Assembly: GCA_034509755.1 (NCBI GenBank)
Contig: CM067546.1
Coordinates: forward strand, 14,782,970-14,846,969
Length of the DNA: 64,000 nt
Source of the DNA: Anisodus tanguticus
Lineage: Eukaryota; Streptophyta; Magnoliopsida; Solanales; Solanaceae
Direction of reading: 5' to 3'
The position numbers and the translations under genes were made by a program. Under the pieces are notes generated by a model that saw only the letters and a program-made list of their open reading frames with translations, was not told where the DNA came from and did not search any database. Shown in pieces: positions 11,750 to 23,646 of the stretch (its first letter is position 1; each line of letters starts with the position of its first letter).

Positions 11750-13415
11750 TTTAACACCTCGTGCCTTCGGGCTAAGGTTTAACCCGTACAATGGAAACAT
11801 AATGGAATCAAGATGAATAGCTTTTTTTTGGCTTTTTCGCTTCATTATTCACATCCTCAAGCCCTAAAACGACAATTCTCTCTTCACATCATCCTCTTAC
11901 ACCAAGGTAATCCTTTTCCAAGTGATTCCAAGTGTTTCTAACATCAACACATGAATTCTAAGTGAAAATACATTGTTCCTAACCTAGGGATTTCAAGAAA
12001 ACCCACATCAATGTTCAAGATTCAAACTTTTGGAATTCTTCTTCAAACGTTTTTGGAGCAGTTAAGGTATGTAGAGCTTCCATCCGCGTGTGTAAATATC
12101 TATGTTCTTCCCCCGCTACGTTTATTCATGAAACCATGAATTTCCATACTTAGAGTTTTATTCCACATTCATGATAACCCTGAAACTACATGTATCATGT
12201 TTCCCTATGTTTGTATTATTAATTTGTTGTTGTATTCTCAATATTCCATTATGGTTGTTGGGAATCCGTCCGTAATTCATGAATAGCATAACCTTGAATT
12301 CCATGGTTTTATAAATACAGGTCATAAAGTAATATTCTCAATTTCCATGAAATTATACATGTTTTCATATTTTACACAAGTTATATTATATATTTAATTA
12401 CATGTCAGATTACCATAATGAATCACGTTTCCAAGCTATGTTTATGAAATTCATGGGCTTACAAGCCCACTATTTTCAAGTACAAGTTTTGGGAGCTGCA
12501 TCTATTACCGAGAAGGCTCAAATAGCCTGAAACTACGTATTCCACTGTAGGATAAGGGTTGCTCCGCCAGAGGAAGATACATTTAGATTGCAGATTGGAT
12601 CCTTTTATGCCATGTTTATATATCATACCATGGCATGGTATGTGAGTGCTATACTGGTCTGGCCAGGTACAAGATTCCACATACCCACGTGGTGTTTTCA
12701 TGTTATCGGTTATGCTACTACTCTCCCTCCAGATATACATATATACAAATATATAGATTTATATTTATACAGTTTTACAAATTTTACACATGTTATTATA
12801 CTTATGTGAGATCATGTTCATCTTTATCTTTAGTTTCAGTTTCATGTCCCTAATATTTCATGTGTCTGTTTATTTCTTCAGTTGCTTTACAAATAATACA
12901 ATTCAAAATATACTAACATCCCTTTGCATGTGGCCTGCCTTTATGGTATAGGTGCTGAGTTTCAGAAGAGAGCGACACAATAGGAATTCACATGTATCAG
13001 CTATTTGGTGAGCCCCATTTCATCCGGGGTGTTAGTCTGTATATTTTCATGATTATATTTTATGATAGAGGTGTGCCAGGGCCTTATCTTGGTAAATCAT
13101 TTTTGCATTCAGACTCATGTTTTAGAGGTTTCATAGACTAGACTAGTTGAGCATTTCATGTTAGTCATGTTAGTCATGTTAGTCATGTCAGTTATGTCAG
13201 TCATGCCAGTAATTATTTTCAGACTTGTTATATTTGTAGATACTTCTGTAATATATTTTCAGACTAAATTTCAACATTCAGTTTACATGTTTTAAATTAT
13301 TATTATAGTATGTTTTGATGCCCATGTTGATTCAGAATTCATGTGGTTCGCTCGGTCACATGAAGTCAGGTACTGAGTGTCGTGTTTCTCCTAGGCCATA
13401 GTTCGGGGTGTTACA
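11750..13415 (+). repeat. family A Tekay/Del-like gypsy 5' LTR
   Basis: It starts near ...TTAACACCTCGTGCCTTCGG and ends GGGGTGTTACA, the usual ends of this solanaceous gypsy LTR type (the initial TG is mutated). It is immediately followed by a PBS at 13421, which makes it a 5' LTR on the plus strand. The end region resembles the reverse complement of 47164-47250. A 9-bp tandem repeat lies at 13157-13210. Confidence 0.8.
13157..13210 (+). repeat. 9-bp tandem repeat in LTR
   Basis: About six imperfect copies of CATGTTAGT, drifting to CATGTCAGT and CATGCCAGT. Confidence 0.85.
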
Positions 13416-13420
13416 AAGCT

Positions 13421-13432
13421 TGGTATCATAGC
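13421..13432 (+). other. family A primer-binding site
   Basis: TGGTATCATAGC differs by one base from the initiator-Met match TGGTATCAGAGC and lies five bases after the LTR end. Confidence 0.85.
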
Positions 13433-13927
13433 TCTAGGTTCATGTGTCTTAGGGAGTCTATGAAACTGTGTCTAGTGAGGTCACTTTTATATGTGTGTGC
13501 ATGTCACACATATAAATGGTTGACAACCAAGACATTTAGGTTTGTCTCAGATCTTTCATATTCTCGATCGTGCAATTAGAGCAGTACTTTCAGGAATTCT
13601 TCTAACTTGTGCCATGAAGCTTAGAGCCATAAATAATATTCTCTATCCATTGAATTTCGAATGTATCGAATGCGTAAATGACGAGAAGGAAATTCAAGGT
13701 CCAAGTGAGGATTATTATCCATTGGGGGGGTTATGAATTGTGATGTACATGTTAGTAACAGATGAGACCTGAGATGGTATTAAAAGTGGAACAAAGTGCA
13801 CGGTTACTACAAACTATAGCATAACCCTTAACAGAAAATGAAAAAGTAGCTATCATGTTTTATAGTTATCATTTAAACTCAATTACCAATTATACAGTGT
13901 TTCAATTAGCAGGATTATAGTTATTCA
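13433..13927 (+). other. family A leader remnant, truncated
   Basis: The stretch following the PBS (TCTAGGTTCATGTGTCTTAG..., 13432 on) is a gypsy 5' leader and is homologous to the minus strand of 55190-55430. No gag follows; homology stops where the next LTR-like block begins at 13928. Confidence 0.65.
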
Positions 13928-15560
13928 TGTCACACCCCAACCTTGGGGGTGTGGTTGGCACCCGGTTCCCTAAGGCCCGAGCATACCAACCCTGATATCT
14001 GTGATATACTCAACAACTCAAGGCTGATAAGGCTTTCAATAATCACTTAACTGAACCAGGACATAACCACCTGCACTCAGAAAAGGCTCGAACTGTACAT
14101 ATATACATAACAAGGACAACATGGATATAATAAGTCTACTGGAGAGGCTGAAAAGGAAACACACAACCATATTATGCAACATGACTGTCTACAAGCCTCT
14201 AAAGAGTATAACGATAAAAACTGGCCGGGACAGGGCTCCACCATACCATACTATGTACAAATGCATATCCACCATACCTATCCGCTTACTAGACAACTCC
14301 AAAAGAAAGGAGCATGACAACCTTCAAATGAGTCGAGTCACATACTGTGAGGAAATCATCTATAGCTCTATATGTACTAGCAGACATGAAACGCAGTGTC
14401 CCAGGAAAGGGACATTAGTACGAAAGATATACTAAATATGTAAGGTAGATAACAAGTGTATACAAAAGATATAACATAAAATAAATGGGTACAAAAGCCA
14501 ATCTGAAACTCATAACAAGCCTCTGAGGGCCTACCTATCACACTCATAAAGATGTATGCATGATTGTAAAAATCAAGCCACTCAGTGGGGAAAATTATAT
14601 CATAATACATATATATTATACCCGGCCTCGATGAGGACTCGTTCATACCCGACCTAGATGTGAGACTCAATATTATCAAAACCAACTACAATGGTGTTCA
14701 CAAATAGGTGTCGTACCCAACCAACTATAGCGCAACTCGGTAAGAAAATAGATACATTTATAAGTGCAATGAAATGAATGACTCTGAAGGGTCTTATGAA
14801 TTCAATCAGAGTGACTTGAGGTTGTTATCCTCTGATTATTGTTATGTAATTGTGTTTGTATCCATTAGGTGAGATCAATGAAGTGATAGGTTGACATAAG
14901 ACTCAAGTTTTTATCAAGTCGAGGAGTATTCTCATAACAAAACAATACAATCTTTAGTTATGTATAACATGAAGCCAAGGTATTCATAAGCTTAACTCTT
15001 AAGAATGGAATTCCTTTTTTGAAGGGACATCGTTACGTTATGCTTGTTTATCAATCATGCCAAAAGAATGAAAGAGTATGCCTTAACATACCTGGTCCGT
15101 GTTGCTACAATCGTTCTAAAAGTCCTCACTCCTCTTACGGATGATCATCTGTATCATATAAAAGGTTGATGTAAATTTCAAGTCCAAATTCCATAGAGAC
15201 ACTCCAATTTTAGGCATCTTATCGACACCCTTGAATATCTCATGTTCTTAAACTTCTTTATAAGGAATTCTTGTATAATTCAATCCCACGGTTTCTCAAA
15301 ACTAAATTTCCATTAAAAAATCATTTAGGTGTTCTTGGAAAACTTTAAGCATAAACGATTTCTTAAGCTTCCCTTATATGGAAATTTTTGTGTTATTCAA
15401 TCTCACAATCCTCCCAAACGTACCTTCCTTAATTCGACTATCCAATATAACTCATACATAGAGTAATACAGTCCAACAACTTATACTATAATGATTTCAT
15501 AAGTTTTTGAATTTCGATTACGAAAATCTTTTCACAATTTTCTCCAAATCATCAATTAAT
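13928..15560 (-). repeat. LTR-like repeat, minus orientation, far end uncertain
   Basis: The left edge reads TGTCACACCCCAACC..., which on the minus strand is a GGTTGGGGTGTGACA-type LTR end. No coding domain is visible. No PBS is seen on the outer side, so it is a 3' LTR, a solo LTR or a fragment. I could not place the other boundary or find a TSD; 15560 is only where family B LTR similarity begins. Confidence 0.45.
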
Positions 15561-17596
15561 CATAAACATAAGTAGAAGATGTTCTTTAATGGTGGTTTAG
15601 TATGTTTATGAGTTGGGGAAGATGAGTTATACATTCTTATGAGTTTAAGAGAGTTAAAGCATTGATTAATTAAGGTTTTATGAATTAGTTACTTGTATTT
15701 TTGTGAATTAGTGATGGATATTGTTAGATAATCATGTTGTAAGACTTAATTTAAGTATAGAACCCTATTCCAATTGGGAGAAATTTCTAGGGTTTCATTG
15801 GGGCTTTTGTATATTATTCAATTGAGATTTCAAATGTATATAGTTTTTCAATTAACTTAAGGATTTGACTACCTAGTATATGTTCTTGGTATTTGGGTAT
15901 TAAGTTCGATTCTTGGTGATGTGGGCGCGGGTTGGTATTTTAAATTCTTGTTTGTAAGGTTTATGTCCTTGTATGTTGTGTAAAGATTTATATTAACAAA
16001 TAGTATGGTCATGGATAAACTTCAACTATCACGAAGCGCATCAGAAGGGCAAGGAAATCATTGAGGCTTGATTTCCTAGAACTCTTGTTCGAAACTGAGG
16101 TAGGCTACAGTTTAGTTTTCGAGACTTTGATAGAAGTGCATGATTAGTTATGAATATTGAGGGGTATTGGGCGTGTTGGGGGTTCCACTCAGACGATTTT
16201 TATAAATGTGTAAGTGGCTATCGATGTTGAACTGTGATCATAGGTTTTGGTAAATCAATCTTGTGCTGGTTCTGACTGCTAATTATTTGTGCTTGTTACC
16301 ATATGTGGGATTATTGCCATAGTTGATTGATATGTTTAGTCATCACACAAGCTTTCGATATAATATTCTGATTTGTACTTGGATTGTATAAGTGAATTGA
16401 ACTCTTAAAATCATGTGATATTAATCTCTATACTTGGTTTTATCTCATTATATCGTGATATCTTGCCTTATATTGTTACTTGCATTCATACACTCATGGT
16501 TATATGATATTGGTATGAGAGTGGTATGGATACGTTGTGGGTCTAAGAGACCGGAAATGTAAGAACACTTATGAGATTATGAAAATAATGAGATGATATT
16601 GATACGCGGGGAACAGAGTTGTATGCATGCAATATGATATTATTCAGCCAAAGAGTTGGGCTCCGATGAGACATTCGGGAGGAATATATGGACTTCGCGT
16701 GTCCCTCATGGGTGTACAGATCATAATAAAACCTTGACGTATTGTATACCGGGTTGGCAAAGGTACCTAGCATGTGCATTGCATTCATATCATACATATA
16801 TATGTCATTTCATTGGTTAATTATGGATGAACATAAATTTTCTGTGATTGTTGATGACTTGACTAGATTCTGGACATGAAAGGATCATACATGCTACTTT
16901 GTTTGAATTATTGTTTTAACTCCTTTGGAACTGGATGACGTAAGTGATCATTGACTCTTAATTTAATAAGGAAATATATGAACTCTGTGAATCTTTCTGT
17001 AGACTATGTGACCTTACTTGGATTATTGGACTGATTAGTACAAGATTACTTGGTGTCAACTTGCTATTTATCTCTTTTTGCGTATCTTCCATCGTTGTCG
17101 GGCTATGATTTCTACGGGGGTATATTGTGTAATCATGCTATACTTGCTGCAGCTTTTCTTGATGCAGATACAAATCTGACCACTAGCTCGAGACAATGTG
17201 GCTGAGTTCGAGTAGTTGATCCCCAGCATTCAGGGTAAGTGTGCTATCTCCAACATACCCTTGGGTATTTATCTCTATTTCATTATTTAATTTTCACTTG
17301 AGATACATGACAAACATTCTCATATTATGTATTCAGTTTTGGCACTTGTTTCCCGTGACTCTAGACTTGTATCGTTATTATAGTGCTTTTGTATCTATAG
17401 ACTTGATCACTTGGGGGATGTTTATTGATGTATCACATTTATATCTATTCCACATTAATATTATGGGACAACTTATGTAGTATTTCGTAATCTTCTGCTT
17501 TACTTATATTTTATCATGTGAATGATTTGGGAGTGATTTGCCTACCGGTAGGATTGTGTAAGTGCCACCACGATTCCTGAAAAGGGTATCGTGACA
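15560..17596 (+). repeat. family B LTR, copy 1 (5'-truncated)
   Basis: Clearly similar to 62090-63916 (plus) and to the minus strand of 36318-38700. Shared landmarks include GAGAAATTTCTAGGGTTTCA, a TATTGAGGGGTATTGGGCGTGTT stretch, and the GGGGGTA(T/C)ATTGTGTA motif near 17116. It ends CGTGACA at 17596. The first kilobase seen in copies 2 and 3 is missing or too diverged. Confidence 0.8.
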
Positions 17597-17601
17597 TTAG
17601 C

Positions 17602-17615
17602 TTGGTTTGTTAGCC
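17602..17615 (+). other. degraded primer-binding site after family B LTR
   Basis: TTGGTTTGTTAGCC matches the initiator-Met PBS TTGGTATCAGAGCC at 10 of 14 positions and lies five bases after the LTR end. The position is right but the match is weak. Confidence 0.45.
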
Positions 17616-17655
17616 ACTTTTATATATTATTAATTATTGGTTTATTGGAAACATG

Positions 17656-18361
17656 TAGAAATATGTTGCAACCAACGCAAAAGAATGCGGGAGGTAAAGA
17701 AAAGGAGAAAGCTATTTAGACTCAAAGCCGCAAAAGGGCTCGAACGGGCCAAACCTCAAGTAGTCAAGCTCCTCCGCTGAATCAAAGTCAAACACAAAAG
17801 AAAAAGAAAATGAAGCACAATTATGTTATAAAATGGGTGAAGGAATATGGTTTAGAATTGTATAAAAAGTTCAAACCAAAGAAATACCATCATGAGATAC
17901 CGATTAATGAGGATATCTTACAGGCACAACATCATGACATATGGGAGCAGATCTATGTTATGGGTTTGCAGTTTGTCTTTTAGGATTTGGGAGAATGCAA
18001 CATTCACTTGGTTCGCTAGGCCTATGCAAATTGGGATGTGAGAGATCCAGCTGAGATTTGTGTTCGAGGTGTTGTGGTTCCTTTCACGAATGAGGCTATA
18101 TGTAAATTTGTAGAGGCTCATATTGACGTGCCTAGTGATATTTTTAAGGAGATGTGTCATCGCCCCCCATACCGTCATCTTGGATATACTTTGTGTGGAC
18201 CACACCCTAATGCAAGGTCTGAGCAGAAGAAAAAACAACAATACTCATAAGTCGTTCCCCTTGCCCACATGACACAAAAGCTGAGGGTATGACTCCTTAT
18301 TGTTTGTGCTTGGATTATGCCATGCAATCACTTCTCGGACATTTTATTTCACAGAGAGCAA
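17656..18361 (+). pseudogene. putative plant transposon protein-like ORF remnant
   Basis: A lysine-rich N-terminal part (17660-17880) is followed by a readable stretch at 18000-18250 with the pattern AYANWDVRDPAEICVRGVVV then PFTNEA, and a conserved-looking HRPPYRHLGYTLCG. This resembles the putative plant transposon protein domain (Transposase_32 type) common in Solanaceae repeats; the function is not established. Stops at 17719, 17981 and 18248 break it. It sits in the gag position behind a family B LTR. Assignment is by pattern recall, not by a search. Confidence 0.5.
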
Positions 18362-18365
18362 TAGG

Positions 18366-19984
18366 TAAGTCTTAGCATCGTAGGGTTATCTCTTTTACCT
18401 ATATTACTTTATCTTTTCTTCAATCGAACATGAAAACTATTTGTAGTAATCTGATTATAAGTAACTAAACTCAATAATTATGGGGTTATGATGTAACTAT
18501 GAATATTGATATTTGACAAGTATTTTCATCTTAGTAGTTTATTCTTATATGATTGTTTCTTTACTTCTATTCTTAATTTCTTGATTGTGTGCGCAATAGT
18601 CGAGTTCTATTTACTAGTTAATACACGTGCTTGGGAAAGACATTGTTAGATTAGAGAAGAAGTAAGGACAGTGTGATATGATTATCCCTACAGTTGGGAT
18701 AGGATTTGCGTCTAGGATAGGAACATACTTAGTCACCACATTCAATTAAATATCTTGGACGAACTGCATTCTTAACAGGTCAATTCCGTAGGAATATAGG
18801 CGGCGAACTATTTTGAATTGGTGAATAGTAGTTCAGGAGAATACTATTAGATTAATAATGCGATTAATTAGAAATCATGAATAAAATTTTATAGGGTGAG
18901 ATAGTTTAATGGCTCAATACGATTGGTGAATCAAGCACGATCTTGGAATACTCATCTCTCTGTGATAAACTCAAATGTAAAACAAACGTTCATTACAAAT
19001 TGTTAGCATAAATAGTTAGTGAATTACTTTCTACATTAGCTTATAAAACAATCTAATCCTAACAATGGCTTCCAATTTTTTGAGCCATGTTTAACGCAAG
19101 TTCAACTTTCAAACAATCAATATCTAATAATTTCGATTTCAACAAATTTCAGACAGATTTAAAAGAAGAAATTTAGATTTGGGTGTGATTTTCAGTAAGA
19201 ATCGAAGAGGGTCTAAGTGTTGTAATCTTCAGGTTATATTTTGTCCAGGTGATATTGTGAACAAGTAAAAACATTAAAGGGGATATAAGACTCATGTAAA
19301 GATAAAGTGCGTCTATGGAACTTCGAGTAAAATTCAGGGGTACTTATGCCTTATCCCTTTATTTTTTAAAAATTACTCAACACTTCTTAAAACAAATCGA
19401 AATTTCTTCAACTATCATATTTATATAGTATGTACATCTATTATTTATATCTCAAGGTGAAGATCCACGTCATGCATAAGAGAAGGTCAAATAAGTATCC
19501 AAATAATCATTCAGATAGAACTGTGTTATAAGATATCCAGCGATACAAAAACTATAATAAATATCCTTCTATATTGTTTTGCATACTATTGTTGATCTAC
19601 ATAAAACACACATATCATTTTGGAAGAATAATTTAAAGTTAGAACAAGAAATCAAATTTGTTTGAGAGTTGGTATTTATTTAATTCATGCCTAAATAGAA
19701 TTTGTAGCCAAAATAATATAGGAATAAATTTTCTAGTTTACCTAAACTGAGTTTTGCACTATTCTAATAGGGGCGTTGCAATCTATTCTCATAAAGTAGA
19801 AAAGTGGAAGAGTAATAGAGAATTATTCAGTTTATGAATAAATTAGTTTCCTTCACATCAGTGCCTTTATGATTTTGGTAGAGAATCAAATTTCTTTTCG
19901 CTGCCTGCAGGTGACACTAACAAATGTGTGTCGCCTATCTGGCTAATGATTATTGTGAAAAACCTTGGGGCCAATGATATATCT
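18366..19984. other. unassigned AT-rich DNA
   Basis: No coding domain was found. It contains the dispersed repeat at 18690-18970. Part of 19850-19984 may already belong to the pararetroviral leader. Confidence 0.5.
18690..18970 (+). repeat. dispersed noncoding repeat, copy 1
   Basis: Similar to the reverse complement of 55680-55940. Shared blocks are GGATTTG(C/T)GTCTAGGATAGG, AATATAGGCGGC(G/A)AAC and GGAATACTCATCT in the same order and spacing, so this is a real dispersed repeat. Probably part of an LTR element's noncoding region. Confidence 0.8.
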
Positions 19985-20086
19985 GTGGCAAGCCATCCTT
20001 CGGGATGTTGAAGCCCAGTCCTCTCTGTAGGAAAACTATTGCGCTTGTAGTACTTGTTATTTCCTTGCCCTTCCCCTACCTCACTG

Positions 20087-20098
20087 TGGTATCAGAGT
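20087..20098 (+). other. EPRV minus-strand primer-binding site
   Basis: TGGTATCAGAGT is a one-mismatch match to the initiator-Met tRNA complement and lies upstream of the movement-protein region, where caulimovirids prime reverse transcription. Confidence 0.8.
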
Positions 20099-20276
20099 CA
20101 GCTCATCTTTTCGGAGAGAGAAGCAGTTTAGTAAAATATATGTCTGAGTTATTTGTATCTTCGTCCAACCCTTGTACTTCCCTAGAAAAAATAAATATGT
20201 CTCCTACACTTTATAAAACCCTTCATATAAATATGACTACCTATATGAAGTAGATATCCTACCCAATAAAAATAAA

Positions 20277-21013
20277 GTGTTTCCAATAAAACTACCCCTC
20301 ATAAATCCATATTTCAATTTTGCCAAAAAGACATGTTCCCCGTGGTCACAAATTCGTTCCTTGGTCCAAAATAAACCCAAAGTCGTTAAAGAATATGTTG
20401 TTGCCTCAAAAATTGACCAGCACCCTATTTTTGCAGCTCAAGAGGAACAATTTATCACTTTACAAATTCTAGAGAATTTTCCTAGGCAGTGGAAAAATCA
20501 TGGTTTCACCCATATCCATTTTGGTGCTGTTAGAATTGTATTGACGTATCATGGAAGAAAAGGCCAACCAGTTGTTGCTCGCCTTTCTCTTCTTGCTACC
20601 ATATATTATGAGTACCAATATGCAAATTTAGGTACCACAAAAGTTACTCTAAATGTTGAGATAGTCTTTGTCAATATATTTCCAAACATCAACATGTCCC
20701 TATATGATCCATATTTTAGAGAGGCCTTAAAAATCCAAGTCCAAATCCAAGGTGCTCCACAATCTTGATATGCTATTCAAGATACTCTACATTATCAAAT
20801 AGCTTGGAGAGTTATCATGCTATGGATCTTTCTCGTCGTCCAGGTGGAGAAAATGATTTTCTCTTAAACGTAGATGCCACCAAAGGAACAACCATGTGCA
20901 CCCAAATCCGAAGGAAAATTTCCAAAGAAGAACATTTCAAAATTCTTCCTGATTCATGGGTCACAAATTATGAAAAAATGAAAGGACCTGTTGAACCTCT
21001 CCAATCCTCATAA
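20277..21013 (+). pseudogene. EPRV movement-protein region (frameshifted)
   Basis: The first part, 20277-20768, contains HIHFGAVRIVLTYHGRKG and a later FPNINMSLYDPYF segment, the core of a 30K-type caulimovirid movement protein. The second part, 20765-21013, lies in another frame and continues with LSRRPGGENDFLLNVDATKG and a SWVTNYE motif. The natural start is unclear: the 20277 frame opens without an ATG, and a possible N-terminus near 20197 is in a different frame and stops at 20251-20253. The live homologue enlarges plasmodesmata for cell-to-cell spread. Confidence 0.8.
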
Positions 21014-21106
21014 CCAACCTTTGGAAAAAAAAAGGACAAAACAGTTTTCCTAAGTTTCGATCACTCTCACCTCAAGAAACCTAATAAAACAACCTTCTCC
21101 ATTAAA

Positions 21107-22262
21107 ATGTACAAACCTACTTACAACCACGCACAAGAAGATGACCTAGAAATATTCTCTTGGCATCTCCCAGGCATTGTGAGTGAACATAATTGGATAA
21201 AGGAGTTCACTGAGGACGGTCATGGTGTATGGTGGTTCAAATGTCCTTTCACGAGACACTGCGCAAGGAATATCGAGTGTGATTGTCAAGAATATCTTGA
21301 CGATGAAATTCAATGGGATGAACATTATGCAAGATATTGGGACAAAGCCAAACCAAAGAAAAAGAAAAAAAGAGAAACTCTAAAAGAGAGTTCCGAAAAA
21401 GGTATGAAAATGGAGATTCATCTATTGGTTCACTTATCCGTCCAGGCAGATATGAATTTCTTATTTCATACAAACCCCAATATTTTCCAACACTACCTTG
21501 TCCAAACACATACAACAAGCTCTCAACCACAAATGAACCAAAGATTCAAAATGGCCTCAAAGGATCCAAGATTTCTTTACTTGTATGGTAACAACATATT
21601 TGGTAGAACGAGAAAAGTATCTGATTTTGTCAGAATTTACTTCAAGGTTCTTTAGAACTCTCAGCCTGGTGGAATTATCTTGTGATACAAGACCAAAATA
21701 CTTTCCTCACATCCCAAGATTTTGTTTTCGACATCAGAATCCTACATGAAGTGTTCTATGAAGATACTGGCCAAAGAGAAGAAAAGTTGCGGAGATAGTT
21801 CTTCGAAATGAAGTGCATAAAATTTGAAATTTCATTGATATCCACTTTCAGAAAATGGAAAAATATCTATTAGGTTAGGGGGAAAAGTTAGCTTAAAGCA
21901 AGCCTTTGTTTCATCACTTCCAAAGATGCTAGCAGCTCGAATCATGATGGTCATTCAAGAAAAGTTTCAGTCAATAACAATGCCGCAGATCAGCTACATC
22001 AGGCAAGCAATTTTTCTGGCATTGGATGATATTTACACAAAAAAGTCTGTTTTGAAGGAGATCATAAAGAACAATCCAGCCTTGATAAAGCATGAGGAAG
22101 ATCTGATCTAGTCTCTGGGTCAAGTTGCTCATGCCATACCTCTAGAAGACGAAGAGAATTCAAGCGATTCAAATGGCCAAAGCCTTTAGGGGAAAATCTA
22201 AGATCAGAAGACGTACAAAATATTTCAGAAGAAGAAGCCCAGGCAATTTCCAGAAAAATGAC
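21107..22262 (+). pseudogene. EPRV coat/nucleocapsid-like region (multiply broken)
   Basis: Segments in different frames: 21107-21400, ending in a lysine cluster (KPKKKKKR) that could have been a nuclear signal; 21337-21591; and 21926-22111 with RQAIFLALDDIYTKKS. At 22255-22310 a CxxC..GHFAKN-type zinc knuckle is readable across a frameshift. The order after the movement protein and before the protease fits the capsid region of a petuvirus-like polyprotein. Confidence 0.6.
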
Positions 22263-22264
22263 AG

Positions 22265-22651
22265 ATGCTTCATTTGCTACAAGGTGGACATTTTGCAAAA
22301 AATTATCCTCAATCCATAAAGTCAATCAAGCTTCTTACTAAAATAGAATATTACACTGGTGTTCATCTTAGTGAAGGTGATGATCTTGAATCTGTTCTCT
22401 CACTGGAAGATGAACCCACAAAGAAAACTATTTTCTGCATGGATGTATATGAACAATATGGAGATAGCCATTACCAGATTTCAGAAGCAAAAGTACAAGC
22501 TCAGGAAGAAATGAATAGCATTATGTTTATCCCTCATGTTGAACTTAAATTCTATACATCTAAATGGGATAAACCAATCCAAGTTATTACTTTCTTGCAC
22601 ACTGGAGCAGTATGTTCACTGATGAACCCAATCGTCCTCCCTGAGAATTAA
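22265..22651 (+). pseudogene. EPRV aspartic protease region, active-site Asp lost
   Basis: Open for 128 codons. The C-terminal part holds ITFLHTGAVCSLMNPIVLPE, the retropepsin-like active-site segment, with His where the catalytic Asp is expected. The inverted second copy reads D-T-E at this place. The live enzyme would process the polyprotein. Confidence 0.8.
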
Positions 22652-22899
22652 TGGATTCCACATTTCAATGATTCAACACTGCATCAAATGGAATCCTTAC
22701 CACCACACTCATTACAAAGCATCCAATGACAATTGAGTTCTTCCCATGATTGAAGTTCAGAGCTAAGCTGATTAGTTAAGATGTCCTAGGAAAAGATCTC
22801 ATTATTGGATTTGATATCCTTGGAAAACTCAAAGATCAGATCTAGATCATAGCCCATGAAATAACATTCAAAAAACAATTCAAGCCATATTCAAAAGGT

Positions 22900-23646
22900 T
22901 CACAATTATTAAAGATAACATATTACGAGCAGATCAAGGAGATCGAACAACAGTTGATAGAGCATTCATGTGCAGAATAGCACAAGGAGTTTATGAGAAA
23001 TAATAAAAATCCGCTATGGATAAATGAAAAGTTTTTCATTAAGCTCAGTTTCAAGAAAAATAAAAGCATTAATCCAACAAAGGCAAGTCCTCATGCATGA
23101 ATCCGGAACATCTTAAACTTATGAAAAAAGATTGTCAAGAACTCTTGGAGTTTGAACTAATCGAGCCATCTGATTCACAATGGGCATGTGAAGCATTTTA
23201 TGGCAACAAATGGGCTGAATAAATAAGAGGTAAAATCAGATTAGTCATAAACTATTAGTCTCTTAACCATTTCCTCCATGATGACAAAATCCCTATCCCA
23301 AATAAGCTTACCTTTTTCTAACACTTAGCCAAAGCTAAATAATTTTCCAAATTTGACCTTAAATACGGGTTTTGGCAATTTGGAATACACCATGAAGAAT
23401 GAGCAAAATAGGTTTTTGCATTCCCGACCACCACTTTCAATGGAAAGTCATGCCATTTGGGTTGAAAACTGCACCCTGTCTGTTCCAAAAGGCCATGATA
23501 AAAATATTAAAACCCATCATTCACACATCATTGGTGTACATTGATGATATATTACTCTTTAGTGATACTGTGGAACAACACAACTTTCTCCATCGGCTTC
23601 ATGATATAGTACGACAAAATGAAATCATGCTCTCAGCATAAAAAAT
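22900..23646 (+). pseudogene. EPRV reverse transcriptase, interrupted by a transposon
   Basis: RT motifs are spread over several frames: the NPEHL...LLEFELIEPSDS N-terminal part near 23100-23175, a KFDLKYGFWQ-like segment near 23350, and VYIDDILLF with the catalytic YIDD at 23537-23548. Stops occur throughout. The domain is cut by the hAT-like element at 23647; RT sequence resumes after 24813. Confidence 0.85.

Noticed and set aside
13421..13432. tRNA-Met gene fragment
   Set aside because: Only the primer-binding 12-mer is present, adjacent to an LTR end; no cloverleaf.
20005..20253. 82-codon ORF around the viral PBS as a gene
   Set aside because: It spans the PBS and leader; only its last few codons could be part of the movement-protein N-terminus, and the frame does not continue.
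21249..21530. 93-codon minus-strand ORF
   Set aside because: Antisense to the EPRV coat-like region, which has better domain evidence.
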